Of a stretch of 64,000 nucleotides of DNA, positions 47,571-59,828 are shown piece after piece; position 1 is the stretch's first letter, and every line of letters begins with the position of its first letter. The DNA comes from Bathymodiolus brooksi (Eukaryota > Mollusca > Bivalvia > Mytilida > Modiolidae), in contig OY804579.1 of the NCBI GenBank assembly GCA_963680875.1, positions 24,103,804 to 24,167,803 on the forward strand, written 5' to 3'. The position numbers and the translations under genes were made by a program. Under the pieces are notes generated by a model that had not been told where the DNA came from, searched no databases, and was given only the letters and a program-made list of their open reading frames with translations.

Positions 47571-50271
47571 CTATAAAACATGAAGATTCAGTTGTATTTT
47601 ATTCAGACTGATGTTACGAATTCTGATTACCGCTTTGGTATCTTCAAGCTCTTCTAAGGTTTTCATTCGTAAGTCTATCTTAGTCCTTATTCACAATTGC
47701 ACTAGTCTCTAGTGATAAATATTTCAGTTTTCGTATGATCTGCAGAAAAAAGATTGACCCCAAACAATAGGAACACTAAATATAAATCACTAAACGTGCT
47801 GTAGTATTTATTACGATTGTGCTACGATGGTTGTGTAGCCTCGCCAAGTAACCGTTGTCATCCCAGCGAATGCATTTGCATCTTAGCCATGCGTTAAATC
47901 ATAGTTTTTAATCATGATTGGAAATTGTGAAATAAAACATAATAGTTAACATAGATAATCGTAGAACTTCTGATTACTAATATATTATCATTAGAAAAAT
48001 ATTATATTCGTCCAAATAAGCATGTTCTATATGAAGTGTCTCTATCTATACAAGGGGCCGTCGTGGCCGTGATCGTATGGTAATTGGATTTACAACTACC
48101 TATGCAATCAGTGCCTATCACCACTTATGTTGTGAGTTCGAATTTCGATCAGGGCGAAGTGTACAACATTATGTGATAAAATGTTTCAGTGTCTTGCAAC
48201 AGGTCGGTGGTTTTCCCCGGCTCCTCCGGTTTCCTCCACCAATAAAACTGACCGCCACGATATAGATGAAATATTGTTGAAAGTGGCGTTAAAACCACTA
48301 AACAAACAAAACGTTCTATAAAAGACATCTATTACCAGCTTTGGCATAGCAAGTGGATTGATGTTTCCTGTATTGCATACTCTGTTATCTGTAAAATAAA
48401 ATTAAGATATGAAATGATGCAATAGCTGAATTTGATACAATACCCTCTTTGTCGTTCTTATTGTACAAACTCGTTAAATTAATCTAGTACAGAATACGTT
48501 TGTCTTCTTGACTGCCCCTTCGGTTTTCTCTAGCGTCTATTCCACAGATATAGATAATGAATCAATACATACCGGTAATGACCCTTATATATGATTTTGT
48601 TTTGTTCTCAGAATAATTCTCGTTAGCCAACTCATTTGACCGTCTTGGCTTGTAGTCACGTACTGCTCCTAGCTGCTATTGTACTGTCCATGTTGCCATT
48701 CATTCTTGTGATAGTGTGTGGTCTTATTTGGTGGCGGAGAACCTGTGCAGATTTTTTTAATCGTTTGTTTATATCTGTGTTGCTGTTGGAGATGCCATTC
48801 TCAGAGGGAGAGGCGATGGGATCCCAAGTCAGGCACAAATGTCTTAGTATTTATTGTGTTCAACAGTTGGAGGTGAGAGGTAGTTAATCGTGTGGTTGAT
48901 ATTGGTGGATAATGGCAGATGAAGTACATATCAGGAATCAGGATACATATAACGATTCATATTTCTTAAATATATAACACATTTGCCAGATAGGATGTTC
49001 TAGAACTTGTTTTTATCTTACAGTACATGTAATAACAGGTGAATGCTCAGACGGTTACTCAACCATAGTTACAAAACGCTTATGGTTTTTTCATGTTCGC
49101 ATAGTTTATCTAATATGTTTTAAGGCTATGGTCGGTAAGATTTTGATTCATCATGAACATGATGTTCGTGTCGACCTCCACACATGACACGAGTTCAATA
49201 TATTCAATAAGAGAATCTGGTCACTCACGGTTTATGTGGGCGTTAATATTATTTTGAATGAGGAAAATTAAGCGACCATTATTAACCACCATATGTTAGT
49301 ATCAATATTAAATACAACATATTATTATTAAGAAGAGGTAGAAGATACACATACAATTAAAGATCGAGTAACACCAACCCCACTAAAAACCGGGGTAAGT
49401 TCCTGCTCCACTAGTGGCACCCGTCATGTTAATCTAGTTACAAACCCGGTGATATTAACCCCCTTAGAATATTGCTATCAAAATAGTTGATGGATTAACG
49501 TAGACATTTCCTAGTATCTGGAATGCCGTGTTCTGTATCTGTTAGTCCAAATATGTGTAACACTTTAAGACTGCAGTATCATTTAGTTATTTACAGCAAC
49601 TGTAATACCAGTATTTATAGTGTTATATTTTACGGTCAATATAAAGTAGGGTATATTCATTTATTGTCCAAATAATGAAATCCCAAAGTTTAAAAAACAA
49701 TCAAATAAATAATATTATAATACATAACTTAATTGAATCAAAAACGACTTATGTCACGCGTCCAGAGATAATCTAATACCAAATAAACAGCAGTACAAGT
49801 TGATCTATTTACAAGACTAATCTGATTGTCGTATGATTTTAATTTACTAAATTATGGGGGGGGGGGGGGAGGGGGGATGGACACTGGGTCTATATTTCGC
49901 TAACCGTTACAAGAATACGCCTTTAACCCCGGGGCATAATGCTGACATAGTACGTATGGTAGCAGGAATAAATTCAACACCACCATTAAATTGGGATAGA
50001 ATATTAGGTTTTAGCATAATCCTATGTAAAAAAATCGTTTAAACAAAGCACTGCTTATTCTGTCAAGTGGGATTATGTTATCTAAATGCACCATGGTAGA
50101 TCCTGTATTTCACATCGGGCCGCAAAATAGACTATGAATAAAAAACAACAATATATACTGGTTTATACCTATTGTTTGTCTTGACATAAGTAGTGATAAT
50201 ATATGATACAACACTACAACGTAACACAATAGCAGGAATATCCAAATCAGTCTATAATTTCTACCAATCAT
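46458..50271 (-). CDS. Golgi carbohydrate sulfotransferase, Sulfotransfer_2/HNK-1 type (3 exons)
   Basis: Type II membrane enzyme expected to transfer sulfate from PAPS to a glycan in the Golgi lumen. Exons on the minus strand: 50271-50169, 48388-48336, 47570-46458, joined in phase (1,0) to 422 residues, normal for this family. Seen: a short cytoplasmic head (MIGRNYR), a signal-anchor helix ([20 protein letters not shown]), a stem, the 5'-phosphosulfate-binding motif [18 protein letters not shown] at about 102-119 and the 3'-phosphate motif [18 protein letters not shown] at about 163-180, followed by a conserved EFVDYI segment and Cys-containing [18 protein letters not shown], matching the CHST8-14 pattern. 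Substrate unknown; chondroitin/dermatan or HNK-1-like acceptors are usual for relatives. An upstream in-frame Met exists at 50331 but the chosen one gives a standard anchor. The introns contain SINE and retroelement pieces. Confidence 0.86.
47600..47660 (+). mobile_element. Retroelement 3' terminus fragment
   Basis: acgaattctgattaccgctt, tggtatcttcaagctcttct match the extreme 3' end also present at 55466-55500 and 63040-63080. It lies in sulfotransferase intron 2. Confidence 0.65.
48053..48306 (+). mobile_element. SINE, copy C, in sulfotransferase intron 2
   Basis: gggccgtcgtggccgtgatc, cctatgcaatcagtgcctat, gagttcgaatttcgatcagg, acattatgtgataaaatgtt, ctccggtttcctccaccaat and gaaatattgttgaaagtggc appear in the order of the copy at 12690-12952. 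It is opposite in strand to the host gene. Confidence 0.9.
48336..48388 (-). CDS. Sulfotransferase exon 2 (stem)
   Basis: A small 53-bp exon: acceptor ttttattttacag, donor GTAATAGA. Encodes (D)[17 protein letters not shown]. The phase fits both neighbours, which is the main support. Confidence 0.75.
49355..49500 (-). mobile_element. Retroelement 3' UTR fragment (antisense)
   Basis: agatcgagtaacaccaaccc, cactaaaaaccggggtaagt, tcctgctccactagtggcac, ccgtcatgttaatctagtta are the antisense of the segment at 41615-41840 and 55310-55370. It lies in sulfotransferase intron 1. Confidence 0.8.
49856..49876. repeat. Poly-G tract
   Basis: Fourteen G, one A and six G in a row, a simple-sequence and G-quadruplex-capable tract in sulfotransferase intron 1. 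Confidence 0.85.
50169..50271 (-). CDS. Sulfotransferase exon 1 (signal anchor)
   Basis: ATG at 50271; 34 codons plus one base, ending ACAATAG before the donor GTATAAAC. Encodes the single membrane helix expected of a type II Golgi enzyme, and its phase matches exon 2. Confidence 0.75.
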
Positions 50272-50590
50272 TTTATTGCCAGGGTGGCCCGATTTTCTTG
50301 TAACTACAATATAAAAACAAAATGAAAACATATACCCATGTACTAAGGTTTAATCATTCGCGTCTATCTGTAATATCTGCCTACCTGTTAGAAATGCTAC
50401 AAAAGCTAGAATATTTCATGCAGATACCAAAGCCTTGTTACAATGAAACAGACAATTTATATTACAATCATCATCCCAAGTAAGAATCTACAGAACATTT
50501 ATGTACGATCTAAATTCTTCTAGATGTGATATATCTAAATACCATGGTGATTATGTCGATCGCATCCATCGCTTTGAACTTGAAGTAAAG

Positions 50591-51585
50591 AATAACACAG
50601 ATACAGCTAGGTCTGCTTCATATCTTGACGTACATCTAGGATAACATAGATACAGCCAGGTCTGGCTTCATATCTTGACGTACATCTAGGATAACATAGA
50701 TACAGCCAGGTCTGGCTTCATATCTTGACGTACATCTAGGATAACATAGATACAGCCAGGTCTGGCTTCATATCTTGACGTACATCTAGGATAACATAGA
50801 TACAGCCAGGTCTGGCTTCATATCTTGACGTACATCTAGGATACCATAGATACAGCCAGGTCTGGCTTCATATCTTGACGTACATCTAGGATAACATAGA
50901 TACAGCTAGGTCTGGCTTCATATCTTGACGTACATCTATGATAACATAGATACAGCTAGGTCTGGCTTCATATCTTGACGTACATCTGGGATAACATAGA
51001 TACAGCTAGGTCTGGCTTCATATCTTGACGTACATCTAGGATAACATAGATACAGCTAGGTCTGGATTCATATCTTTGACGTACATCTAGGATAACACAG
51101 ATACAGCCAGGTCTGGCTTCATATCTTGACGTACATCTAGGATAACATTGATACAGCTAGGTCTGGCTTCATATCTTGACGTACATTTAGGATAACATAG
51201 ATACAGCTAGGTCTGGCTTCATATCTTGACGTACATCTAGGATAACATAGATACAGCTAGGTCTGGCTTCATATCTTTGACGTACATCTAGGATAACACA
51301 GATACAGCCAGGTCTGGCTTCATATCTTGACGTACATCTAGGATAACATTGATACAGCTAGGTCTGGCTTCATATCTTGACGTACATTTAGGATAACATA
51401 GATACAGCTAGGTCTGGCTTCATATCTTGACGTACATCTAGGATAACATAGATACAGCTAGGTCTGCTTCATATCTTGACGTACATCTAGGATAACACAG
51501 ATACAGCTAGGTCTGCTTCATTTCTTGACGTACATCTAGGATAACATAGATACAACCAGGTCTGGCTTCATATCTTGACGTACAT
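50591..51585 (+). repeat. 50-bp minisatellite, about 20 copies, derived from RT codons
   Basis: The unit is ataacatagatacagccagg, tctggcttcatatcttgacg, tacatctagg. Its first copy is continuous with the RT reading frame (NNTDTARSASYLDVHLG). Copies are 94-100% alike; variants tatctttgac, aacattgat and acatttagg recur in the same order about 201 bp apart (51071 and 51272), a four-unit block duplication. Confidence 0.95.
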
Positions 51586-51588
51586 TAC

Positions 51589-54516
51589 GGTTTACGGTCG
51601 CCACTGAGCCAAGCATTCTTAATGTTTAGTTCTCTTTAAAAGGTTTACGGTCGCCACTGAGCCAAGGATTCTTAATGTTTAGTTCTCTTTAAAAGGTTTA
51701 TGGTCGCCACTGAGCCAAGGATTCTTAATGTTTAGTTCTCTTTAAAAGGTTTACGGTCGCCACTGAGCCAAGTATTCTTAATGTTTAGTTCTCTTTAAAA
51801 GGTTTACGGTCGCCACTGAGCCAAGGATTCTTAATGTTTAGTTCTCTTTAAAAGGTTTACGGTCGCCACTGAGCCAAGGATTCTTAATGTTTAGTTCTCT
51901 TTAAAAGGTTTACGGTCGCCACTGAGCCAAGGATTCTTAATGTTTAGTTCTCTTTAAAAGGTTTACGGTCGCCACTGAGCCAAGGATTCTTAATGTTTAG
52001 TTCTCTTTAAAAGGTTTACGGTCGCCACTGAGCCAAGGATTCTTAATGTTTAGTTCTCTTTAAAAGGTTTACGGTCGCCACTGAGCCAAGGATTCTTAAT
52101 GTTTAGTTCTCTTTAAAAGGTTTACGGTCGCCACTGAGCCAAGCATTCTTAATGTTTAGTTCTCTTTAAAAGGTTTACGGTCGCCACTGAGCCAAGGATT
52201 CTTAATGTTTAGTTCTCTTTAAAAGGTTTACGGTCGCCACTGAGCCAAGGATTCTTAATGTTTAGTTCTCTTTAAAAGGTTTATGGTCGCCACTGAGCCA
52301 AGGATTCTTAATGTTTAGTTCTCTTTAAAAGGTTTACGGTCGCCACTGAGCCAAGGATTCTTAATGTTTAGTTCTCTTTAAAAGGTTTACGGTCGCCACT
52401 GAGCCAAGGATTCTTAATGTTTAGTTCTCTTTAAAAGGTTTACGGTCGCCACTGAGCCAAGGATTCTTAATGTTTAGTTCTCTTTAAAAGGTTTACGGTC
52501 GCCACTGAGCCAAGGATTCTTAATGTTTAGTTCTCTTTGAAAGGTTTACGGTCGCCACTGAGCCAAGGATTCTTAATGTTTAGTTCTCTTTAAAAGGTTT
52601 ACGGTCGCCACTGAGCCAAGAATTCTTAATGTTTAGTTCTCTTTAAAAGGTTTACGGTCGCCACTGAGCCAAGGATTCTTAATGTTTAGTTCTCTTTAAA
52701 AGGTTTACGGTCGCCACTGAGCCAAGGATTCTTAATGTTTAGTTCTCTTTAAAAGGTTTACGGTCGCCACTGAGCCAAGGATTCTTAATGTTTAGTTCTC
52801 TTTAAAAGGTTTACGGTCGCCACTGAGCCAAGGATTCTTAATGTTTAGTTCTCTTTAAAAGGTTTACGGTCGCCACTGAGCCAAGGATTCTTAATGTTTA
52901 GTTCTCTTTAAAAGGTTTACGGTCGCCACTGAGCCAAGGATTCTTAATGTTTAGTTCTCTTTAAAAGGTTTACGGTCGCCACTGAGCCAAGGATTCTTAA
53001 TGTTTAGTTCTCTTTAAAAGGTTTACGGTCGCCACTGAGCCAAGCATTCTTAATGCTTAGTTCTCTTTAAAAGGTTTACGGTCGCCACTGAGCCAAGGAT
53101 TCTTAATGTTTAGTTCTCTTTAAAAGGTTTACGGTCGCCACTGAGCCAAGCATTCTTAATGTTTAGTTCTCTTTAAAAGGTTTACGGTCGCCACTGAGCC
53201 AAGGATTCTTAATGTTTAGTTCTCTTTAAAAGGTTTACGGTCGCCACTGAGCCAAGGATTCTTAATGTTTAGTTCTCTTTAAAAGGTTTACGGTCGCCAC
53301 TGAGCCAAGGATTCTTAATGTTTAGTTCTCTTTAAAAGGTTTACGGTCGCCACTGAGCCAAGGATTCTTAATGTTTAGTTCTCTTTAAAAGGTTTACGGT
53401 CGCCACTGAGCCAAGGATTCTTAATGTTTAGTTCTCTTTAAAAGGTTTACGGTCGCCACTGAGCCAAGGATTCTTAATGTTTAGTTCTCTTTAAAAGGTT
53501 TACGGTCGCCACTGAGCCAAGGATTCTTAATGTTTAGTTCTCTTTAAAAGGCTTACGGTCGCCACTGAGCCAAGGATTCTTAATGTTTAGTTCTCTTTAA
53601 AAGGTTTACGGTCGCCACTGAGCCAAGGATTCTTAATGTTTAGTTCTCTTTAAAAGGTTTACGGTCGCCACTGAGCCAAGGATTCTTAATGTTTAGTTCT
53701 CTTTAAAAGGTTTATGGTCGCCACTGAGCCAAGGATTCTTAATGTTTAGTTCTCTTTAAAAGGTTTACGGTCGCCACTGAGCCAAGGATTCTTAATGTTT
53801 AGTTCTCTTTAAAAGGTTTACGGTCGCCACTGAGCCAAGGATTCTTAATGTTTAGTTCTCTTTAAAAGGTTTACGGTCGCCACTGAGCCAAGGATTCTTA
53901 ATGTTTAGTTCTCTTTAAAAGGTTTACGGTCGCCACTGAGCCAAGGATTCTTAATGTTTAGTTCTCTTTGAAAGGTTTACGGTCGCCACTGAGCCAAGGA
54001 TTCTTAATGTTTAGTTCTCTTTAAAAGGTTTACGGTCGCCACTGAGCCAAGGATTCTTAATGTTTAGTTCTCTTTAAAAGGTTTACGGTCGCCACTGAGC
54101 CAAGGATTCTTAATGTTTAGTTCTCTTTAAAAGGTTTACGGTCGCCACTGAGCCAAGGATTCTTAATGTTTAGTTCTCTTTAAAAGGTTTACGGTCGCCA
54201 CTGAGCCAAGGATTCTTAATGTTTAGTTCTCTTTAAAAGGTTTACGGTCGCCACTGAGCCAAGGATTCTTAATGTTTAGTTCTCTTTAAAAGGTTTACGG
54301 TCGCCACTGAGCCAAGGATTCTTAATGTTTAGTTCTCTTTAAAAGGTTTACGGTCGCCACTGAGCCAAGGATTCTTAATGTTTAGTTCTCTTTAAAAGGT
54401 TTACGGTCGCCACTGAGCCAAGGATTCTTAATGTTTAGTTCTCTTTAAAAGGTTTACGGTCGCCACTGAGCCAAGGATTCTTAATGTTTAGTTCTCTTTA
54501 AAAGGTTTACGGTCGC
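51589..54516 (+). repeat. 53-bp minisatellite, 55 copies, derived from RT C-terminal codons
   Basis: The unit is ggtttacggtcgccactgag, ccaaggattcttaatgttta, gttctctttaaaa. Read in the RT frame it gives QGFLMFSSL*KVYGRH, parallel to DQGYNKTRLIRSLKKF in the copy at 23.3 kb and KLYGRHHDLV at 62.76 kb. It is extremely homogeneous. Marker variants ttatggtcgc (52281, 53712) and ttctctttga (52531, 53962) both recur 1431 bp = 27 units apart, showing one large internal duplication. The last unit runs into the RT tail. Confidence 0.97.
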
Positions 54517-54699
54517 CGTCATGATAGATCATTACGAACTATCTGTGTCGCAAATAACCACAGACATGCTCCCTTTGTCGCAAACATAATCACATCCATT
54601 CATCATTCGTGATGTATCACTGGATGTTTGACAAAAGTAACACGACGGATTACATATGTGGAGGAGGAACTGTTTTACCACATCTTCATTGATGTACAA

Positions 54700-55285
54700 T
54701 TATACCCCAAAGGGATTGAATGCGTAAAGCCCAACATAATATAATATAAATATACTTCAACAGAGCAAATGAGTTTCTCGTTTTTTTGTGTGGTTCGTGT
54801 TGCTGTGTAAATTGCTGTACACCATTATTTGTAAATATAACCCTTTTGTTTCATAGACAAGTATGTTTTATTTCTAATGACCTTGTAGGTGTTTAAGTTA
54901 ATATAATATAAAATTTGTTCACGCCACGATATGGCTGAAATACCGCTAAAGTTAGCGTTAGACAACACAATCAATCAATGTTGTACATCATTGTTTTCCT
55001 TATATTTTGACGGTTTCTGATTATCTCTTTGGTATCTACTAACTTTTCTTATAACATATCAATGACCAGAAACGTATGACAGCACTATTGGCACCTACTC
55101 TTGAAATCAATGCCTATTATATCTAATGTTGATACAGTTTGGAGGCTTCTTGATGTATACTGTTTTTTCGGGCACGATATTACTGTAATATTATTGAATG
55201 TGCCGTTGGATATTGATAACTAGCTCTAAACGACAACATTATAATGTATGTCATGTAGCATATATACCCATGCATCTTCTGTTAT
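54700..55285. other. Intergenic, with SINE tail remnants
   Basis: 54918-54965 (acgccacgatatggctgaaa, taccgctaaagttagcgtta) and 55165-55200 (gcacgatattactgtaatat, tattgaatgtgccgtt) look like decayed 3' tails of the SINE family. No gene is seen. Confidence 0.55.
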
Positions 55286-55289
55286 GCAC

Positions 55290-55500
55290 AGAGAGATCGC
55301 ATATGTTGTAGTGGAGCAGGAACTGAGTTCATCCCCGGTTTTTAGTGGGGTTCGTGTTACTCGATCTTTAGTTTTATGTGTATGTTTTGTAGATCGTTGT
55401 TTATCCTTTTGTACTTTTTCTTTTGGTCATTGTGTTGTCTGTTCTTCTTCGATCTACGGATTCTGATTACCTCTTTGGTATCTTCAAACTCTTCTTAAAA
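55290..55500 (+). mobile_element. Retroelement 3' UTR and terminus
   Basis: gtagtggagcaggaactgag, ccccggtttttagtggggtt, cgtgttactcgatctttagt, tacggattctgattacctct, ttggtatcttcaaactcttc: a complete-looking 3' end without RT codons. The plus-strand ORF here is incidental. Confidence 0.8.
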
Positions 55501-56365
55501 AAGAGATTATGGTAATACTTACATAAGTAGATGATAGCTATTGCCTGACTCATTTAGTAATTAGTAGGGCTTGCCGACCTAATTTATAAACATGAGATGG
55601 ATTATCATTTCATTCTATAAATCATTTCGTATATCTTTAAAAAAAGAATATGTCCAAATGTCAAGAGTTTTACTCTCAAGTGAGTGTACTGTACCGTGGT
55701 CGTCCATGATTTTATAGAATAACAAAACGTGTTGTCTGACCTTCCTTGCTTTCTGATGAAAAATGAATTGGGAAGATTCACCAGCATTATCATCTGTCAC
55801 TTTTCAGACATCTGCATCGGATTGAGTACATGACAAAATAGAAATTCATTAATAGGTATAACAACTAAGGTTCTCCTCCTTCAGGCATACGTGACCTTAG
55901 ACGATTTTAGCCATCCTGTTTAGGCCCTTTGGTTTTATTGCCCTCAAACACTTTTAAATTATTTAGTTTTCCAATCTTCCGGGTTTGAGCGTGCCTGATG
56001 CAGGTTATTCCAGAAACGCGTTGTGCCCACTAAATCTGATATCTACATTTATATCATAGAATAAACTCTATCTCTAAGCACCAACGAACAGCTGAATCAA
56101 AATATACATTTTTCTTATCCGAGAAAGAACATAATAGCAACAATTCCCATACCAATCCAATCATAGTAAAATAACTTTCCCTCAATATAAAATTGTTCAA
56201 TCGAATGTTTCAACAAATATTAAAAATTCACTTTATTCCACTGAGAAAAGTTTTGATTGATCTTTTTCCAAATGAGAAATTGAAGGTTTTATTTTTAAAT
56301 TACGCTGAAGCATTAAAGAAAAGTAAAGAATAAATGCCTCAGGCTTAATTACTAATTTTAGTAAC
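55500..56365. other. Intergenic, nothing recognised
   Basis: AT-rich. The overlapping minus-strand ORFs at 55605-55800 have no recognisable domain. Confidence 0.45.
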
Positions 56366-56369
56366 GTTA

Positions 56370-56790
56370 TATGTTTATAACAGCAGAACCAGAGTATGGA
56401 GTTTATATTTCACTCATTCGTTATTCTAGGGTTTGCGCCAAGTACAGTGATACTCGGGACAGAACCAAGCTGCTTAAAAACTGTATGAAATTTCAGCATG
56501 ACCTGGCTGACCGTTTTCAAATATCCATTTCTCAAATAGAAATGGACATTTTCTCTTTTATGTAGATTTTTTCTTTCCTCCTTTTACCGGACGTGACTAT
56601 ACGAGTAATACGACGTGTGTCTTATAAGAAACAGAAACTGCTTACCCTTCGTTAGCACCTGTGTTTGGTGGGATCAGTGTTGACGATTATGTTTATTTTC
56701 TGTGTTGTGTTTTTGGCTTAGTTCTATGCCCACGCCTCTTGATTGTCCAAAGGTTTTCTCTGGCGTTTATTTATTATTATTGCATATCAG
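56370..56790 (+). pseudogene. Reverse transcriptase C-terminal fragment with 3' UTR
   Basis: 56386-56565 reads EPEYGVYISLIRYSRVCAKY, SDTRDRTKLL and DLADRFQISISQIEMDIFSF. It is missing one residue of ISQLIRY and about 25 residues of the middle. It is followed by the shared 3' region (tacgagtaatacgacgtgtg, tcttataagaaacagaaact, gcttacccttcg). Truncated and dead. Confidence 0.82.
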
Positions 56791-57155
56791 AATTCAAATC
56801 ATACATTTAATTGGTTGAACACTCTCCACGTGACCTTCACTATTCCGCGATATAGACTGGAATGCTGATATAGACCGGTCCAAAAACCGTGTATAAACTG
56901 GTACTACTGGTCTATACACGGATATTTGTTTGTTTACGTTTTAATAAATTATAAAGTTACGTATAATCTCATTTTATTTCTCATTATAAGTTGAACACCA
57001 TTCAAACAATTGTTGTAGTCAATTCAAATTAGATAATAACGAAGGTGATAACGCCTACGGAAACCTTCAATGATTCTGATTATAAATTTGTATGCATTTA
57101 TATTGTATGTGTCAGATTCTGGTCTTCAATGCAATAAACACAATAGTTACTGATA
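56791..57155. other. Intergenic, with a hairpin at 56895-56930
   Basis: ccgtgtataaactgg and ggtctatacacgg form an imperfect stem with a 7-base loop; ccggtccaaaaaccg lies beside it. No gene is seen. Confidence 0.5.
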
Positions 57156-57760
57156 AGTAAGACGGACAGATATCACAATGACCAAAAGTAAGACGGACAG
57201 ACATCCCAATGACCCAAAGGAAGACGGACAGACATCACAATGACCAAAAGTAAGACGGACAGACATCACAATGACCAAAAGTAAGACGGACAGACATCAC
57301 AATGACCAAAGGTAAGACGGACAGACATCACAATGACCAAAAGTAAGACTGACAGACATCACAATGACCAAAAGTAAGACGGACAGACATTACAAGACAG
57401 ATATCACAATGACCAACAGCAAAACGGACAGACATTACAATGACCAAAAATAAGACGGACAAACATTACAATGACCAAAAGTAAGCCGGACAGACATTAC
57501 AATAACCAAAAGTATCGAAGACGGACAAACATTACAATGACCAAAAGTAAGATGGACAGACATTACAATGACCAAAAGTAAGACGAACAGACATTACAAT
57601 GACCAAAAGTAAGACGGACAGACATCACAATGACCAAAGGTAAGATGGACAGACATTACAAGACAGACATCACAATGACCAAAAGTAAAACGAACAGACA
57701 TTACAATGACCAAAAATAAGACGGACAGACATTACAATGACCAAAAGTAAGACGAACAGA
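57156..57760 (-). repeat. 31-bp minisatellite derived from a retroelement 3' UTR
   Basis: The unit is gaccaaaagtaagacggaca, gacattacaat (about 19 copies with a/c and tta/tca variants). It matches the antisense 3' UTR segment gaaggacggacaataaaatg, gcaaaaaag at 60515 and the doubled 31-bp segment at 11461-11521. It grades into the 14-bp array. Confidence 0.88.
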
Positions 57761-59828
57761 CATCACAAGACAGACATTACAAGACAGACATCACAAGACA
57801 GACATTACAAGACAGACATCACAAGACAGACATTACAAAACAGACATCCCAAGACAGACATTACAAGACAGATATCACAAGACAGACATTACAAGACAGA
57901 CATTACAAGAAAGACATTACAAGACAGATATTACAAGACAGATATTACAAAACAGACATCACAAGACAGACATTACAAGACAAACATTACAAGACAGACA
58001 TCACAAAACAGACAGCACAAGACTGACATCACAAGACAAACATCACAAAACAGACATTACAAGACAGATATTACAAGACAGACATTTAAAGACAGATTTT
58101 ACAAGACAGACATCACAAGACAGACATTACAAGACAGACATTACAAGATATACATTACAAGACAGACATCACAAGACAGACATTACAAGACAGACATTAC
58201 AAGACAGACATTACAAGACAGACATTACAAGACATACATCACAAGACAGACATTACAAAACATACATTACAAGACAGACATCAGAAGACAGACATTACAA
58301 AACATACATTACACGACAGACATCACAAGACAGACATTACAAGACAGACATTACAAGACAGACATTACAAGACAGACATTTGAAGACAGACATTACAAGA
58401 CAGACATTACAAGACAGATATCACAAGACAGACATTACAAGACAGACATTACAAGACAGACATCACAAGACAGACATTACAAAACAGACATTACAAGATA
58501 TACATCACAAGACAGACATCACAAGACCAAAAGTAAGACGGACAGACAATTACAAGAGACATCACAAGACAGACATTACAAGACAGACATCACAAGACAG
58601 ACATTACAAGACAGACATCACAAAATAGACATTAGAAGACAGACATTAAAAGACAGACATTACAAGAGAAACATCACAAGACAGACATTACAAGACAGAC
58701 ATTACAAGACAGACATTACAAGAAAGACATTACAAGACAGACATTACAAGACAGACATCACAAGAAGACATTACAAGAGAGACATCACAAGACAGACATT
58801 ACAAGACAGACATTACAAGACAGACATCACAAGAAGACATTATAAGAGAGATATTACAAGACAGACATTACAACAGACATTAGAAAACAGACATTACAAG
58901 ACAGGCATTACAAGACAGACATCCCAAGACAGACATTACAAGACAGACATTACAAGACAGACATTACAAGATATACATCACAAGACAGACATCACAAGAC
59001 CAAAAGTAAGACGGACAGACATTACAAGAGACATCACAAGACAGATATTACAAGACAGACATCACAAGACAAACCTTACAAGACAGACATTACAAGACAG
59101 ACATTAAAAGACAGACATTACAAGAGACATCACAAGACAGACATTACAAGACAGACATTACAAGACAGACATTAGAAGACAGACATCACAAGAAGACATT
59201 ACAAGACAGACATCACAAAACAGACATTAGAAGACAGACATTACAAGACAGACATTACAAGAGAGACATCACAAGACAGACATTACAAGACAGACATTAC
59301 AAGAAAGACATTACAAGACAGACATTACAAGATAGACATTACAAGACAGACATCACAAGAAAACATTACAAGACATACATCACAAGAAGACATTACAAGA
59401 CAGATATTACAAGACAGACATCACAACAGACATTAGAAGACAGACATTACAAGACAGACATTACAAGACAGACATCACAAGACAGACATTACAAGACAGA
59501 CATTACAAGACAAACATCACAAGACAGACATTACAAGACAGACATCACAAGACATCACAAGACAGACATCACAAGACAGACATTACAAGACAGACATTAC
59601 AAGACAAACATCACAAGACAGACATTACAAGACAGACATCACAAGACAGACATTACAAGACAGACATTACAAGACAAACATCACAAGACAGACATTACAA
59701 GCCAGACATCACAAGACAGACATTACAAGCCAGACATCACAAGACAGACATCACAAGACCTACATTACAAGACAGACATTACAAGACAGACATTACAAGA
59801 CAAGCATTACAAGACAGACATTACAATG
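57760..59828 (-). repeat. 14-bp minisatellite (cagacattacaaga), about 145 copies
   Basis: Units cagacattacaaga and cagacatcacaaga alternate, with occasional 12- or 13-bp units (agaagacat, agagacat). The longer parental segment gaccaaaagtaagacggaca is retained at 58526 and 59003, about 477 bp apart, marking a higher-order block. The 456-codon open frame arises because 14 bp x 3 gives a stop-free 14-residue repeat; it is not a gene. Confidence 0.95.

Larger units (their letters stand above)
50485..54700 (+). pseudogene. Retroelement copy whose RT codons expanded into two satellites
   Basis: Upstream part: 50545-50640 reads SKYHGDYVDRIHRFELEVKN, NTDTARSASYLDVHLG, the segment that precedes the PAYG block in this reverse transcriptase family. 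Downstream part: 54504-54600 continues from the last array unit (acggtcgccgtcatgataga) into sequence parallel to the intact tail at 62760-62841 (KLYGRHHDLVDRYGIAVSQM), followed by the shared 3' untranslated motif (gtaacacgacggattacata, gtggaggaggaactg). Between them are the 50-bp and 53-bp arrays, in sense order. About 100 codons of the normal RT C-terminus, including the PAYG block, are missing between the two arrays. The polymerase is dead. Confidence 0.75.

Noticed and set aside
48636..48887. Hydrophobic plus-strand ORF (possible membrane protein)
   Set aside because: It lies inside the sulfotransferase intron, has no recognisable family, and its neighbourhood includes retroelement-like phrases; no splice partner was found.
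50591..54516. CRISPR-like direct repeats
   Set aside because: Units are contiguous without unique spacers, the genome is eukaryotic, and the units derive from retroelement codons.
57737..59107. 456-codon ORF with TRQTLQDRHYKTDI repeats
   Set aside because: Consequence of the 14-bp minisatellite, whose three-unit period is stop-free. The parental sequence is a retroelement 3' UTR in antisense.
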